Of a stretch of 64,000 nt of DNA, positions 25,764 to 39,570 are shown one piece after another. A program made the translations under genes and the position numbers. The notes under the pieces are model-generated. The model made no database searches. It saw only the letters and a list, made by a program, of their open reading frames with translations, and was not told the origin of the DNA. The number at the start of each line of letters is the position of its first letter. Positions within the stretch are counted from its first letter, which is position 1. Source of the stretch: Eledone cirrhosa (taxonomy: Eukaryota; Mollusca; Cephalopoda; Octopoda; Eledonidae); NCBI GenBank assembly GCA_964016885.1, contig OZ024743.1:173906616-173970615 (forward strand). The letters run 5' to 3'.

Positions 25764-26033
25764 GTGTCCTCCTCCAATACTACAGACACACACTCAGAGC
25801 TAGGGTATGAACCCTCTCTTAGGTGTCCTCCTCCAATACTAGACACACACTCAGGGCTAGGGTATGTACCCTCTCTTAGTTGTCGTCCTCCAATACTAGA
25901 CACACACTCAGGGCTAGGGTATGTACCCTCTCTTAGTTGTTGTCCTCCAATACTAGACACACACTCAGGGCAAGGGTATGTACCCTCTCTTAGTTGTCTT
26001 CCTCCAATACTACAGACACACACTCAGGGCTAG
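25760..26033 (+). repeat. 57-bp-monomer run, type III (three 57-mers)
   Basis: The longest open frame class: three consecutive 57-mers with tails GTCGTC, GTTGTC and GTCTTC, the last with GGGCAAGGG. There are 89 open codons plus and 87 minus over the same bases. The monomer before it has CTCAGAGCTAGG, a change that recurs in front of most runs of types I and III. Confidence 0.85.
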
Positions 26034-26420
26034 GGTATGTACCCTCTCTTAGTTGTCCTCCTCCAATACTACAGACACACACTCAGGGCTAGGGTATGAA
26101 CGCTCTCCCAGTTGTCCTCCTCCAATACTACAGACACACACTCAGGGCTAGGGTATGAACGCTCTCCCAGTTGTCCTCCTCCAATACTACAGACACACAC
26201 TCAGGGCTAGGGTATGAACCCTCTCCCAGTTGTCCTCCTCCAATACTACAGACACACACTCAGGGCTAGGGTATGTACCCTCTCTTAGTTGTCGTCTTCC
26301 AATACTACAGACACACACTCAGGGCTAGGGTATGAACGCTCTCCCAGTTGTCCTCTTCCAATACTACAGACACACACTCAGGGCTAGGGTATGAACGCTC
26401 TCCCAGTTGTCCTCCTCCAA
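26034..26420 (+). repeat. CpG-bearing cluster 3, shortened
   Basis: Follows the type III run. It has the usual order up to the third AACGCT-CCCAG monomer, then jumps at ~26450 straight into a type IV run, missing the later AACGCT-CCTATTTG and CTCTGGG monomers. This looks like a deletion junction inside the cluster, and it is also where the 5.18-kb unit begins. Confidence 0.82.
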
Positions 26421-26449
26421 TACTACAGACACACACTCAGGGCTAGGGT

Positions 26450-29400
26450 ATGAACCCTCTCTTAGTTGTCCTCCTCCAATACTACAGACACACACTCAGG
26501 GCTAGGGTATGTACCCTCTCCCAGTTGTTCTCCTCCAATACTACAGACACACACTCAGGGCTAGGGTATGAACCCTCTGTTAGGTGTCCTCCTCCAATAC
26601 TAGACACACACTCAGGGCTAGGGTATGTACCCTCTCTTAGTTGTCCTCCTCCAATACTACAGACACACACTCAGGGCTAGGGTATGTACCCTCTCCCAGT
26701 TGTTCTCCTCCAATACTACAGACACACACTCAGGGCTAGGGTATGAACCCTCTCTTAGTTGTCCTCCTCCAATACTACAGACACACACTCAGGGCTAGGG
26801 TATGAACCCTCTCCTAGTTGTCCTCCTCCAATACTACAGACACACACTCAGGGCTAGGGTATGAACCCTCTCTTAGTTGTCCTCCTCCAATACTACAGAC
26901 ACACACTCAGGGCTAGGGTATGAACCCTCTCCTAGTTGTCCTCCTCCAATACTACAGACACACACTCAGGGCTAGGGTATGAACCCTCTCTTAGTTGTCC
27001 TCCTCCAATACTACAGACACACACTCAGGGCTAGGGTATGAACCCTCTCCTAGTTGTCCTCTTCCAATACTACAGACACACACTCAGGGCTAGGGTATGA
27101 ACCCTCTCTTAGTTGTCCTCCTCCAATACTACAGACACACACTCAGGGCTAGGGTATTAACCCTCTCTTAGTTGTCCTCCTCCAATACTACAGATACACA
27201 CTCAGGGCTAGGGTATGAACCCTCTCTTAGTTGTCCTCCTCCAATACTACAGACACACACTCAGGGCTAGGGTATTAACCCTCTCTTAGTTGTCCTCCTC
27301 CAATACTACAGACACACACTCAGGGCTAGGGTATGAACCCTCTCTTAGTTGTCCTCCTCCAATACTACAGACACACACTCAGGGCTAGGGTATTAACCCT
27401 CTCTTAGTTGTCCTCCTCCAATACTAAGACACACACTCAGGGCTAGGGTATGAACCCTCTCTTAGTTGTCCTCCTCCAATACTACAGACACACACTCAGG
27501 GCTAGGGTATGAACCCTCTTTTAGTTGTCCTCCTCCAATACTACAGACACACACTCAGGGCTAGGGTATGAACCCTCTATTAGTTGTCCTTCTCCAATAC
27601 TACAGACACACACTCAGGGCTAGAGTATTAACCCTCTCTTAGTTGTCCTCCTCCAATACTACAGACACACACTCAGGGCTAGGGTATGAACCCTCTCTTA
27701 GTTGTCCTCCTCCAACACTACAGACACACACTCAGGGCTAGGGTATGAACCCTCTCTTAGTTGTCCTCCTCCAATACTACAGACACACACTCAGGGCTAG
27801 GGTATTAACCCTCTCTTAGTTGTCCTCCTCCAATACTACAGACACACACTCAGGGCTAGGGTATTAACCCTCTCTTAGTTGTCCTCCTCCAATACTAGAC
27901 ACACACTCAGGGCTAGGGTATGAACCCTCTTTTAGTTGTCCTCCTGCAATACTACAGACACACACTCAGGGCTAGGGTATGAACCCTCTCTTAGTTGTCC
28001 TCCTCCAATACTACAGACACACACTCAGGGCTAGGGTATTAACCCTCTCTTAGTTGTCCTCCTCCAATACTACAGACACACACTCAGGGCTAGGGTATGA
28101 ACCCTCTCTTAGTTGTCCTCCTCCAATACTACAGACACACACTCAGGGCTAGGGTATGAACCCTCTCTTAGTTGTCCTCCTCCATTACTACAGACACACA
28201 CTCAGGGCTAGGGTATGAACCCTCTCCTAGTTGTCCTCCTCCAATACTACAGACACACACTCAGGGCTAGGGTATGAACCCTCTCTTAGTTGTCCTCCTC
28301 CAATACTACAGACACACACTCAGGGCTAGGGTATTAACCCTCTCTTAGTTGTCCTCCTCCAATACTACAGACACACACTCAGGGCTAGGGTATGAACCCT
28401 CTCTTAGTTGTCCTCCTCCAATACTACAGACACACACTCAGGGCTAGGGTATTAACCCTCTCTTAGTTGTCCTCCTCCAATACTACAGACACACACTCAG
28501 GGCTAGGGTATGAACCCTCTCTTAGTTGTCTCCTCCAATACTACAGACACACACTCAGGGCTAGGGTATGAACCCTCTCTTAGTTGTCCTCCTCCAATAC
28601 TACAGACACACACTCAGGGCTAGGGTATTAACCCTCTCTTAGTTGTCCTCCTCCAATACTACAGACACACACTCAGGGCTAGGGTATGAACCCTCTCTTA
28701 GTTGTCCTCCTCCAATACTACAGACACACACTCAGGGCTAGGGTATTAACCCTCTCTTAGTTGTCCTCCTCCAATACTAGACACACACTCAGGGCTAGGG
28801 TATGAACCCTCTTTTAGTTGTCCTCCTCCAATACTACAGACACACACTCAGGGCTAGGGTATGAACCCTCTCTTAGTTGTCCTCCTCCAATACTACAGAC
28901 ACACACTCAGGGCTAGGGTATTAACCCTCTCTTAGTTGTCCTCCTCCAATACTACAGACACACACTCAGGGCTAGGGTATGAACCCTCTCTTAGTTGTCC
29001 TCCTCCAATACTACAGACACACACTCAGGGCTAGGGTATGAACCCTCTCTTAGTTGTCCTCCTCCAATACTACAGACACACACTCAGGGCTAGGGTATGA
29101 ACCCTCTTTTAGTTGTCCTCCTCCAATACTACAGACACACACTCAGGGCTAGGGTATTAACCCTCTCTTAGTTGTCCTCCTCCAATACTAGACACACACT
29201 CAGGGCTAGGGTATGAACCCTCTTTTAGTTGTCCTCCTCCAATACTACAGACACACACTCAGGGCTAAGGTATGAACCCTTTCTTAGTTGCCCTCCTCCA
29301 ATACTACAGACACACACTCAGGGCTAGGGTATGAACCCTCTCTTAGTTGTCCTCCTCCAATACTACAGACACACACTCAGGGCTAGGGTATGAACCCTCT

Positions 29401-31255
29401 CTTAGTTGTCCTCCTCCAATACTACAGATACACACTCAGGGCTAGGGTATGAACCCTCTCTTAGTTGTCCTCCTCCAATACTACAGACACACACTCAGGG
29501 CTAGGGTATTAACCCTCTCTTAGTTGTCCTCCTCCAATACTACAGACACACACTCAGGGCTAGGGTATGAAACCTCTCTTAGTTGTCCTCCTCCAATACT
29601 ACAGACACACACTCAGGGCTAGGGTATTAACCCTCTCTTAGTTGTCCTCCAATACTACAGACACACACTCAGGGCTAGGGTATGAACCCTCTCTTAGTTG
29701 TCCTCCTCCAATACTACAGACACACACTCATGGATAGGGTATGAACCCTCTTTTAGTTGTCCTCCTCCAATACTACAGACACACACTCAGGGCTAGGGTA
29801 TGAACCCTCTATTAGTTGTCCTTCTCCAATACTACAGACACACACTCAGGGCTAGAGTATTAACCCTCTCTTAGTTGCCCTCCTCCAATACTACAGACAC
29901 ACACTCAGGGCTAGGGTATGAACCCTCTCTTAGTTGTCCTCCTCCAATACTACAGACACACACTCAGGGCTAGGGTATGAACCCTCTCTTAGTTGTCCTC
30001 CTCCAATACTACAGACACACACTCAGGGCTAGGGTATGAACCCTCTCTTAGTTGTCCTCCTCCAATACTACAGACACACACTCAGGGCTAGGGTATTAAC
30101 CCTCTCTTAGTTGTCCTCCTCCAATACTACAGACACACACTCAGGGCTAGGGTATGAACCCTCTCTTAGTTGTCCTCCTCCAATACTACAGACACACACT
30201 CAGGGCTAGGGTATTAACCCTCTCTTAGTTGTCCTCCTCCAATACTAGACACACACTCAGGGCTAGGGTATGAACCCTCTTTTAGTTGTCCTCCTCCAAT
30301 ACTACAGACACACACTCAGGGCTAGGGTATGAACCCTCTCTTAGTTGTCCTCCTCCAATACTACAGACACACACTCAGGGCTAGGGTATTAACCCTCTCT
30401 TAGTTGTCCTCCTCCAATACTACAGACACACACTCAGGGCTAGGGTATGAACCCTCTCTTAGTTGTCCTCCTCCAATACTACAGACACACACTCAGGGCT
30501 AGGGTATGAACCCTCTCTTAGTTGTCCTCCTCCAATACTACAGACACACACTCAGGGCTAGGGTATGAACCCTCTTTTAGTTGTCCTCCTCCAATACTAC
30601 AGACACACACTCAGGGCTAGGGTATTAACCCTCTCTTAGTTGTCCTCCTCCAATACTAGACACACACTCAGGGCTAGGGTATGAACCCTCTTTTAGTTGT
30701 CCTCCTCCAATACTACAGACACACACTCAGGGCTAGGGTATGAACCCTCTCTTAGTTGCCCTCCTCCAATACTACAGACACACACTCAGGGCTAGGGTAT
30801 TAACCCTCTCTTAGTTGTCCTCCTCCAATACTACAGACACAAACTCAGGGCTAGGGTATGAACCCTCTCTTAGTTGTCCTCCTCCAATACTACAGATACA
30901 CACTCAGGGCTAGGGTATGAACCCTCTCTTAGTTGTCCTCCTCCAATACTACAGACACACACTCAGGGCTAGGGTATTAACCCTCTCTTAGTTGTCCTCC
31001 TCCAATACTACAGACACACACTCAGGGCTAGGGTATGAAACCTCTCTTAGTTGTCCTCCTCCAATACTACAGACACACACTCAGGGCTAGGGTATTAACC
31101 CTCTCTTAGTTGTCCTCCTCCAATACTACAGACACACACTCAGGGCTAGGGTATGAACCCTCTCTTAGTTGTCCTCCTCCAATACTACAGACACACACTC
31201 AGGGCTAGGGTATGAACCCTCTTTTAGTTGTCCTCCTCCAATACTACAGATACAC
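26450..31255 (+). repeat. Large tandem unit E, copy 1 (about 5.18 kb)
   Basis: Matches 31625-36433 at 5175 bp, rising to 5178 bp after a 3-bp loss at ~29650 in this copy (GTCCTCC for GTCCTCCTCC). Shared rare markers: type IV run, ACTAAGAC (27421), CCTGCAATAC (~27954), GTCTCCTCC (28526), TCATGGATAGG (29731), GACACAAACTC (30841), GTATGAAACC (~31033). The start is sharp: upstream of 26450 is CCCAG sequence and upstream of 31625 is TTTTAG sequence. Confidence 0.9.
26770..27420 (+). repeat. 118-bp dimer stretch (CCTAG/CTTAG, then TTA/GAA)
   Basis: From ~26813 to ~27108 successive monomers alternate CCTAG and CTTAG; from ~27150 they alternate GTATTAAC and GTATGAAC. Each is a two-monomer (118-bp) repeat. 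The same pair of stretches follows almost every type IV run (e.g. after 31625, 43285, 44756, 54624, 58385). Confidence 0.8.
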
Positions 31256-31624
31256 ACTCAGGGCTAGGGTATGAACCCTCTCTTAGTTGTCCTCCTCCAA
31301 TACTACAGACACACACTCAGGGCTAGGGTATGAACCCTCTATTAGTTGTCCTTCTCCAATACTACAGACACACACTCAGGGCTAGGGTATGAAACCTCTC
31401 TTAGTTGTCCTCCTCCAATACTACAGACACACACTCAGGGCTAGGGTATTAACCCTCTCTTAGTTGTCCTCCTCCAATACTACAGACACACACTCAGGGC
31501 TAGGGTATGAACCCTCTCTTAGTTGTCCTCCTCCAATACTACAGACACACACTCAGGGCTAGGGTATGAACCCTCTTTTAGTTGTCCTCCTCCAATACTA
31601 CAGACACACACTCAGGGCTAGGGT

Positions 31625-34600
31625 ATGAACCCTCTCTTAGTTGTCCTCCTCCAATACTACAGACACACACTCAGGGCTAGGGTATGTACCCTCTCCCAGT
31701 TGTTCTCCTCCAATACTACAGACACACACTCAGGGCTAGGGTATGAACCCTCTGTTAGGTGTCCTCCTCCAATACTAGACACACACTCAGGGCTAGGGTA
31801 TGTACCCTCTCTTAGTTGTCCTCCTCCAATACTACAGACACACACTCAGGGCTAGGGTATGTACCCTCTCCCAGTTGTTCTCCTCCAATACTACAGACAC
31901 ACACTCAGGGCTAGGGTATGAACCCTCTCTTAGTTGTCCTCCTCCAATACTACAGACACACACTCAGGGCTAGGGTATGAACCCTCTCCTAGTTGTCCTC
32001 CTCCAATACTACAGACACACACTCAGGGCTAGGGTATGAACCCTCTCTTAGTTGTCCTCCTCCAATACTACAGACACACACTCAGGGCTAGGGTATGAAC
32101 CCTCTCCTAGTTGTCCTCCTCCAATACTACAGACACACACTCAGGGCTAGGGTATGAACCCTCTCTTAGTTGTCCTCCTCCAATACTACAGACACACACT
32201 CAGGGCTAGGGTATGAACCCTCTCCTAGTTGTCCTCTTCCAATACTACAGACACACACTCAGGGCTAGGGTATGAACCCTCTCTTAGTTGTCCTCCTCCA
32301 ATACTACAGACACACACTCAGGGCTAGGGTATTAACCCTCTCTTAGTTGTCCTCCTCCAATACTACAGATACACACTCAGGGCTAGGGTATGAACCCTCT
32401 CTTAGTTGTCCTCCTCCAATACTACAGACACACACTCAGGGCTAGGGTATTAACCCTCTCTTAGTTGTCCTCCTCCAATACTACAGACACACACTCAGGG
32501 CTAGGGTATGAACCCTCTCTTAGTTGTCCTCCTCCAATACTACAGACACACACTCAGGGCTAGGGTATTAACCCTCTCTTAGTTGTCCTCCTCCAATACT
32601 AAGACACACACTCAGGGCTAGGGTATGAACCCTCTCTTAGTTGTCCTCCTCCAATACTACAGACACACACTCAGGGCTAGGGTATGAACCCTCTTTTAGT
32701 TGTCCTCCTCCAATACTACAGACACACACTCAGGGCTAGGGTATGAACCCTCTATTAGTTGTCCTTCTCCAATACTACAGACACACACTCAGGGCTAGAG
32801 TATTAACCCTCTCTTAGTTGTCCTCCTCCAATACTACAGACACACACTCAGGGCTAGGGTATGAACCCTCTCTTAGTTGTCCTCCTCCAACACTACAGAC
32901 ACACACTCAGGGCTAGGGTATGAACCCTCTCTTAGTTGTCCTCCTCCAATACTACAGACACACACTCAGGGCTAGGGTATTAACCCTCTCTTAGTTGTCC
33001 TCCTCCAATACTACAGACACACACTCAGGGCTAGGGTATTAACCCTCTCTTAGTTGTCCTCCTCCAATACTAGACACACACTCAGGGCTAGGGTATGAAC
33101 CCTCTTTTAGTTGTCCTCCTGCAATACTACAGACACACACTCAGGGCTAGGGTATGAACCCTCTCTTAGTTGTCCTCCTCCAATACTACAGACACACACT
33201 CAGGGCTAGGGTATTAACCCTCTCTTAGTTGTCCTCCTCCAATACTACAGACACACACTCAGGGCTAGGGTATGAACCCTCTCTTAGTTGTCCTCCTCCA
33301 ATACTACAGACACACACTCAGGGCTAGGGTATGAACCCTCTCTTAGTTGTCCTCCTCCATTACTACAGACACACACTCAGGGCTAGGGTATGAACCCTCT
33401 CCTAGTTGTCCTCCTCCAATACTACAGACACACACTCAGGGCTAGGGTATGAACCCTCTCTTAGTTGTCCTCCTCCAATACTACAGACACACACTCAGGG
33501 CTAGGGTATTAACCCTCTCTTAGTTGTCCTCCTCCAATACTACAGACACACACTCAGGGCTAGGGTATGAACCCTCTCTTAGTTGTCCTCCTCCAATACT
33601 ACAGACACACACTCAGGGCTAGGGTATTAACCCTCTCTTAGTTGTCCTCCTCCAATACTACAGACACACACTCAGGGCTAGGGTATGAACCCTCTCTTAG
33701 TTGTCTCCTCCAATACTACAGACACACACTCAGGGCTAGGGTATGAACCCTCTCTTAGTTGTCCTCCTCCAATACTACAGACACACACTCAGGGCTAGGG
33801 TATTAACCCTCTCTTAGTTGTCCTCCTCCAATACTACAGACACACACTCAGGGCTAGGGTATGAACCCTCTCTTAGTTGTCCTCCTCCAATACTACAGAC
33901 ACACACTCAGGGCTAGGGTATTAACCCTCTCTTAGTTGTCCTCCTCCAATACTAGACACACACTCAGGGCTAGGGTATGAACCCTCTTTTAGTTGTCCTC
34001 CTCCAATACTACAGACACACACTCAGGGCTAGGGTATGAACCCTCTCTTAGTTGTCCTCCTCCAATACTACAGACACACACTCAGGGCTAGGGTATTAAC
34101 CCTCTCTTAGTTGTCCTCCTCCAATACTACAGACACACACTCAGGGCTAGGGTATGAACCCTCTCTTAGTTGTCCTCCTCCAATACTACAGACACACACT
34201 CAGGGCTAGGGTATGAACCCTCTCTTAGTTGTCCTCCTCCAATACTACAGACACACACTCAGGGCTAGGGTATGAACCCTCTTTTAGTTGTCCTCCTCCA
34301 ATACTACAGACACACACTCAGGGCTAGGGTATTAACCCTCTCTTAGTTGTCCTCCTCCAATACTAGACACACACTCAGGGCTAGGGTATGAACCCTCTTT
34401 TAGTTGTCCTCCTCCAATACTACAGACACACACTCAGGGCTAAGGTATGAACCCTTTCTTAGTTGCCCTCCTCCAATACTACAGACACACACTCAGGGCT
34501 AGGGTATGAACCCTCTCTTAGTTGTCCTCCTCCAATACTACAGACACACACTCAGGGCTAGGGTATGAACCCTCTCTTAGTTGTCCTCCTCCAATACTAC

Positions 34601-36433
34601 AGATACACACTCAGGGCTAGGGTATGAACCCTCTCTTAGTTGTCCTCCTCCAATACTACAGACACACACTCAGGGCTAGGGTATTAACCCTCTCTTAGTT
34701 GTCCTCCTCCAATACTACAGACACACACTCAGGGCTAGGGTATGAAACCTCTCTTAGTTGTCCTCCTCCAATACTACAGACACACACTCAGGGCTAGGGT
34801 ATTAACCCTCTCTTAGTTGTCCTCCTCCAATACTACAGACACACACTCAGGGCTAGGGTATGAACCCTCTCTTAGTTGTCCTCCTCCAATACTACAGACA
34901 CACACTCATGGATAGGGTATGAACCCTCTTTTAGTTGTCCTCCTCCAATACTACAGACACACACTCAGGGCTAGGGTATGAACCCTCTATTAGTTGTCCT
35001 TCTCCAATACTACAGACACACACTCAGGGCTAGAGTATTAACCCTCTCTTAGTTGCCCTCCTCCAATACTACAGACACACACTCAGGGCTAGGGTATGAA
35101 CCCTCTCTTAGTTGTCCTCCTCCAATACTACAGACACACACTCAGGGCTAGGGTATGAACCCTCTCTTAGTTGTCCTCCTCCAATACTACAGACACACAC
35201 TCAGGGCTAGGGTATGAACCCTCTCTTAGTTGTCCTCCTCCAATACTACAGACACACACTCAGGGCTAGGGTATTAACCCTCTCTTAGTTGTCCTCCTCC
35301 AATACTACAGACACACACTCAGGGCTAGGGTATGAACCCTCTCTTAGTTGTCCTCCTCCAATACTACAGACACACACTCAGGGCTAGGGTATTAACCCTC
35401 TCTTAGTTGTCCTCCTCCAATACTAGACACACACTCAGGGCTAGGGTATGAACCCTCTTTTAGTTGTCCTCCTCCAATACTACAGACACACACTCAGGGC
35501 TAGGGTATGAACCCTCTCTTAGTTGTCCTCCTCCAATACTACAGACACACACTCAGGGCTAGGGTATTAACCCTCTCTTAGTTGTCCTCCTCCAATACTA
35601 CAGACACACACTCAGGGCTAGGGTATGAACCCTCTCTTAGTTGTCCTCCTCCAATACTACAGACACACACTCAGGGCTAGGGTATGAACCCTCTCTTAGT
35701 TGTCCTCCTCCAATACTACAGACACACACTCAGGGCTAGGGTATGAACCCTCTTTTAGTTGTCCTCCTCCAATACTACAGACACACACTCAGGGCTAGGG
35801 TATTAACCCTCTCTTAGTTGTCCTCCTCCAATACTAGACACACACTCAGGGCTAGGGTATGAACCCTCTTTTAGTTGTCCTCCTCCAATACTACAGACAC
35901 ACACTCAGGGCTAGGGTATGAACCCTCTCTTAGTTGCCCTCCTCCAATACTACAGACACACACTCAGGGCTAGGGTATTAACCCTCTCTTAGTTGTCCTC
36001 CTCCAATACTACAGACACAAACTCAGGGCTAGGGTATGAACCCTCTCTTAGTTGTCCTCCTCCAATACTACAGATACACACTCAGGGCTAGGGTATGAAC
36101 CCTCTCTTAGTTGTCCTCCTCCAATACTACAGACACACACTCAGGGCTAGGGTATTAACCCTCTCTTAGTTGTCCTCCTCCAATACTACAGACACACACT
36201 CAGGGCTAGGGTATGAAACCTCTCTTAGTTGTCCTCCTCCAATACTACAGACACACACTCAGGGCTAGGGTATTAACCCTCTCTTAGTTGTCCTCCTCCA
36301 ATACTACAGACACACACTCAGGGCTAGGGTATGAACCCTCTCTTAGTTGTCCTCCTCCAATACTACAGACACACACTCAGGGCTAGGGTATGAACCCTCT
36401 TTTAGTTGTCCTCCTCCAATACTACAGACACAC
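31625..36433 (+). repeat. Large tandem unit E, copy 2
   Basis: Begins with a type IV run at 31625 and carries every marker listed for copy 1: ACTAAGAC 32596, CCTGCAATAC 33118, GTCTCCTCC 33701, TCATGGATAGG 34909, GACACAAACTC 36019. Differences seen are very few, which suggests a recent duplication. At the right end it stays collinear until ~36433, where copy 1 has GATACACACTC followed by a different order. Confidence 0.9.
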
Positions 36434-38370
36434 ACTCAGGGCTAGGGTATGAACCCTCTATTAGTTGTCCTTCTCCAATACTACAGACACACACTCAGGG
36501 CTAGAGTATTAACCCTCTCTTAGTTGTCCTCCTCCAATACTAGAGACACACACTCAGGGCTAGGGTATGAACCCTCTCTTAGTTGTCCTCCTCCAATACT
36601 ACAGACACACACTCAGGGCTAGGGTATTAACCCTCTCTTAGTTGTCCTCCTCCAATACTACAGACACACACTCAGGGCTAGGGTATTAACCCTCTCTTAG
36701 TTGTCTTCCTCCAATACTAGACACACACTCAGGGCTAGGGTATGAACCCTCTTTTAGTTGTCCTCCTCCAATACTACAGACACACACTCTGGGCTAGGGT
36801 ATGAACCCTCTCTTAGTTGTCCTCCTCCAATACTACAGACACACACTCAGGGCTAGGGTATTAACCCTCTCTTAGTTGTCCTCCTCCAATACTACAGACA
36901 CACACTCAGGGCTAGGGTATGAACCCTCTCTTAGTTGTCCTCCTCCAATACTACAGACACACACTCAGGGCTAGGGTATGAACCCTCTCTTAGTTGTCCT
37001 CCTCCAATACTACAGACACACACTCAGGGCTAGGGTATGAACCCTCTCTTAGTTGTCCTCCTCCAATACTACAGACACACACTCAGGGCTAGGGTATGAA
37101 CCCTCTCCTAGTTGTCCTCCTCCAATACTACAGACACACACTCAGGGCTAGGGTATGAACCCTCTCTTAGTTGTCCTCCTCCAATACTACAGACACACAC
37201 TCAGGGCTAGGGTATTAACCCTCTCTTAGTTGTCCTCCTCCAATACTACAGACACACACTCAGGGCTAGGGTATGAACCCTCTCTTAGTTGTCCTCCTCC
37301 AATACTACAGACACACACTCAGGGCTAGGGTATGAACCCTCTCTTAGTTGTCCTCCTCCAATACTACAGACACACACTCAGGGCTAGGGTATGAACCCTC
37401 TCTTAGTTGTCCTCCTCCAATACTACAGACACACACTCAGGGCTATGGTATGAACCCTCTCCTAGTTGTCCTCCTCCAATACTACAGACACACACTCAGG
37501 GCTAGGGTATGAACCCTCTCTTAGTTGTCCTCCTCCAATACTACAGACACACACTCAGGGCTAGGGTATTAACCCTCTCTTAGTTGTCCTCCTCCAATAC
37601 TACAGACACACACTCAGGGCTAGGGTATGAACCCTCTCTTAGTTGTCCTCCTCCAATACTACAGACACACACTCAGGGCTAGGGTATTAACCCTCTCTTA
37701 GTTGTCCTCCTCCAATACTACAGACACACACTCAGGGCTAGGGTATTAACCCTCTCTTAGTTGTCCTCCTCCAATACTACAGACACACACTCAGGGCTAG
37801 GGTATGAACCCTCTCTTAGTTGTCCTCCTCCAATACTACAGACACACACTCGGGGATAGGGTATGAACCCTCTTTTAGTTGTCCTCCTCCAATACTACAG
37901 ACACACACTCAGGGCTAGGGTATGAACCCTCTATTAGTTGTCCTTCTCCAATACTACAGACACACACTCAGGGCTAGAGTATTAACCCTCTCTTAGTTGT
38001 CCTCCTCCAATACTACAGACACACACTCAGGGCTAGGGTATGAACCCTCTCTTAGTTGTCCTCCTCCAATACTACAGACACACACTCAGGGCTAGGGTAT
38101 GAACCCTCTCTTAGTTGTCCTCCTCCAATACTACAGACACACACTCAGGGCTAGGGTATGAACCCTCTCTTAGTTGTCCTCCTCCAATACTACAGACACA
38201 CACTCAGGGCTAGGGTATGAACCCTCTCCTAGTTGTCCTCCTCCAATACTACAGACACACACTCAGGGCTAGGGTATGAACCCTCTCTTAGTTGTCCTCC
38301 TCCAATACTACAGACACACACTCAGGGCTAGGGTATGAACCCTCTCCTAGTTGTCCTCCTCCAATACTAC
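36434..38370 (+). repeat. GAA/TTA monomer region with two ~1.47-kb-spaced CTATTAG markers
   Basis: No run of 57-mers and no CpG-bearing monomers. CTATTAG monomers at ~36456 and ~37930 are 1474 bp apart, each followed by the GCTAGAGTATTAA monomer. Oddities are ACTAGAGACAC at ~36541, CTCTGGGCTAGG at ~36789, GCTATGGTATG at ~37443 and CTCGGGGATAGGG at ~37850. Confidence 0.75.
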
Positions 38371-39570
38371 AGACACACACTCAGGGCTAGGGTATGAACC
38401 CTCTCTTAGTTGTCCTCCTCCAATACTACAGACACACACTCAGGGCTAGGGTATGAACCCTCTCCTAGTTGTCCTCCTCCAATACTACAGACACACACTC
38501 AGGGCTAGGGTATGAACCCTCTCTTAGTTGTCATCCTCCAATACTACAGACACACACTCAGGGCTAGGGTATTAACCCTCTCTTAGTTGTCCTCCTCCAA
38601 TACTACAGGTACACACTCAGGGCTAGGGTATGAACCCTCTCTTAGTTGTCCTCCTCCAATACTACAGACACACACTCAGGGCTAGGGTATTAACCCTCTC
38701 TTAGTTGTCCTCCTCCAATACTACAGACACACACTCAGGGCTAGGGTATGAACCCTCTCTTAGTTGTCCTCCTCCAATACTACAGACACACACTCAGGGC
38801 TAGGGTATTAACCCTCTCTTAGTTGTCCTCCTCCAATACTACAGACACACACTCAGGGCTAGGGTATGAACCCTCTCTTAGTTGTCCTCCTCCAATACTA
38901 CAGACACACACTCAGGGCTAGTGTATGAATCCACTTTTAGTTGTCCTCCTCCAATACTACAGACACACACTCAGGGCTAGGGTATGAACCCTCTATTAGT
39001 TGTCCTTCTCCAATACTACAGACACACACTCAGGGCTAGGGTATTAACCCTCTCTTAGTTGTCCTCCTCCAATACTACAGACACACACTCAGGGCTAGGG
39101 TATGAACCCTCTCTTAGTTGTCCCCCTCCAATACTACAGACACACACTCAGGGCTAGGGTATGAACCCTCTCTTAGTTGTCCTCCTCCAATACTACAGAC
39201 ACACACTCAGGGCTAGGGTATGAACCCTCTCTTAGTTGTCCTCCTCCAATACTACAGACACACACTCAGGGCTAGGGTATGAACCCTCTCCTAGTTGTCC
39301 TCCTCCAATACTACAGACACACACTCAGGGCTAGGGTATGAACCCTCTCTTAGTTGTCCTCCTCCAATACTACAGACACACACTCAGGGCTAGGGTATTA
39401 ACCCTCTCTTAGTTGTCCTCCTCCAATACTACAGACACACACTCAGGGCTAGGGTTTGAACCCTCTCTTAGTTGTCCTCCTCCAATACTACAGACACACA
39501 CTCAGGGCTAGGGTATTAACCCTCTCTTAGTTGTCCTCCTCCAATACTACAGACACACACTCAGGGCTAG
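38370..39570 (+). repeat. Tandem duplication F, copy 1 (1,180 bp)
   Basis: Private changes CTACAGGTACAC (38601), GTATGAATCC (~38928) and GTCCCCCTCC (~39121) all recur 1180 bp later. The length is exactly 20 monomers of 59 bp. Copy-specific changes are GAATCCACTTTTAG and GGGTTTGAACC (~39455). Confidence 0.88.

Noticed and set aside
25764..26033. 89-codon plus-strand open frame (and 87-codon minus frame) as a repeat protein gene
   Set aside because: The frame opens only because three 57-bp monomers (19 codons each) are adjacent. It starts at TTG (GTG on the minus strand), has no upstream signals, and is equally open on the opposite strand. A sister run at ~11.0 kb is frameshifted without consequence for the array.
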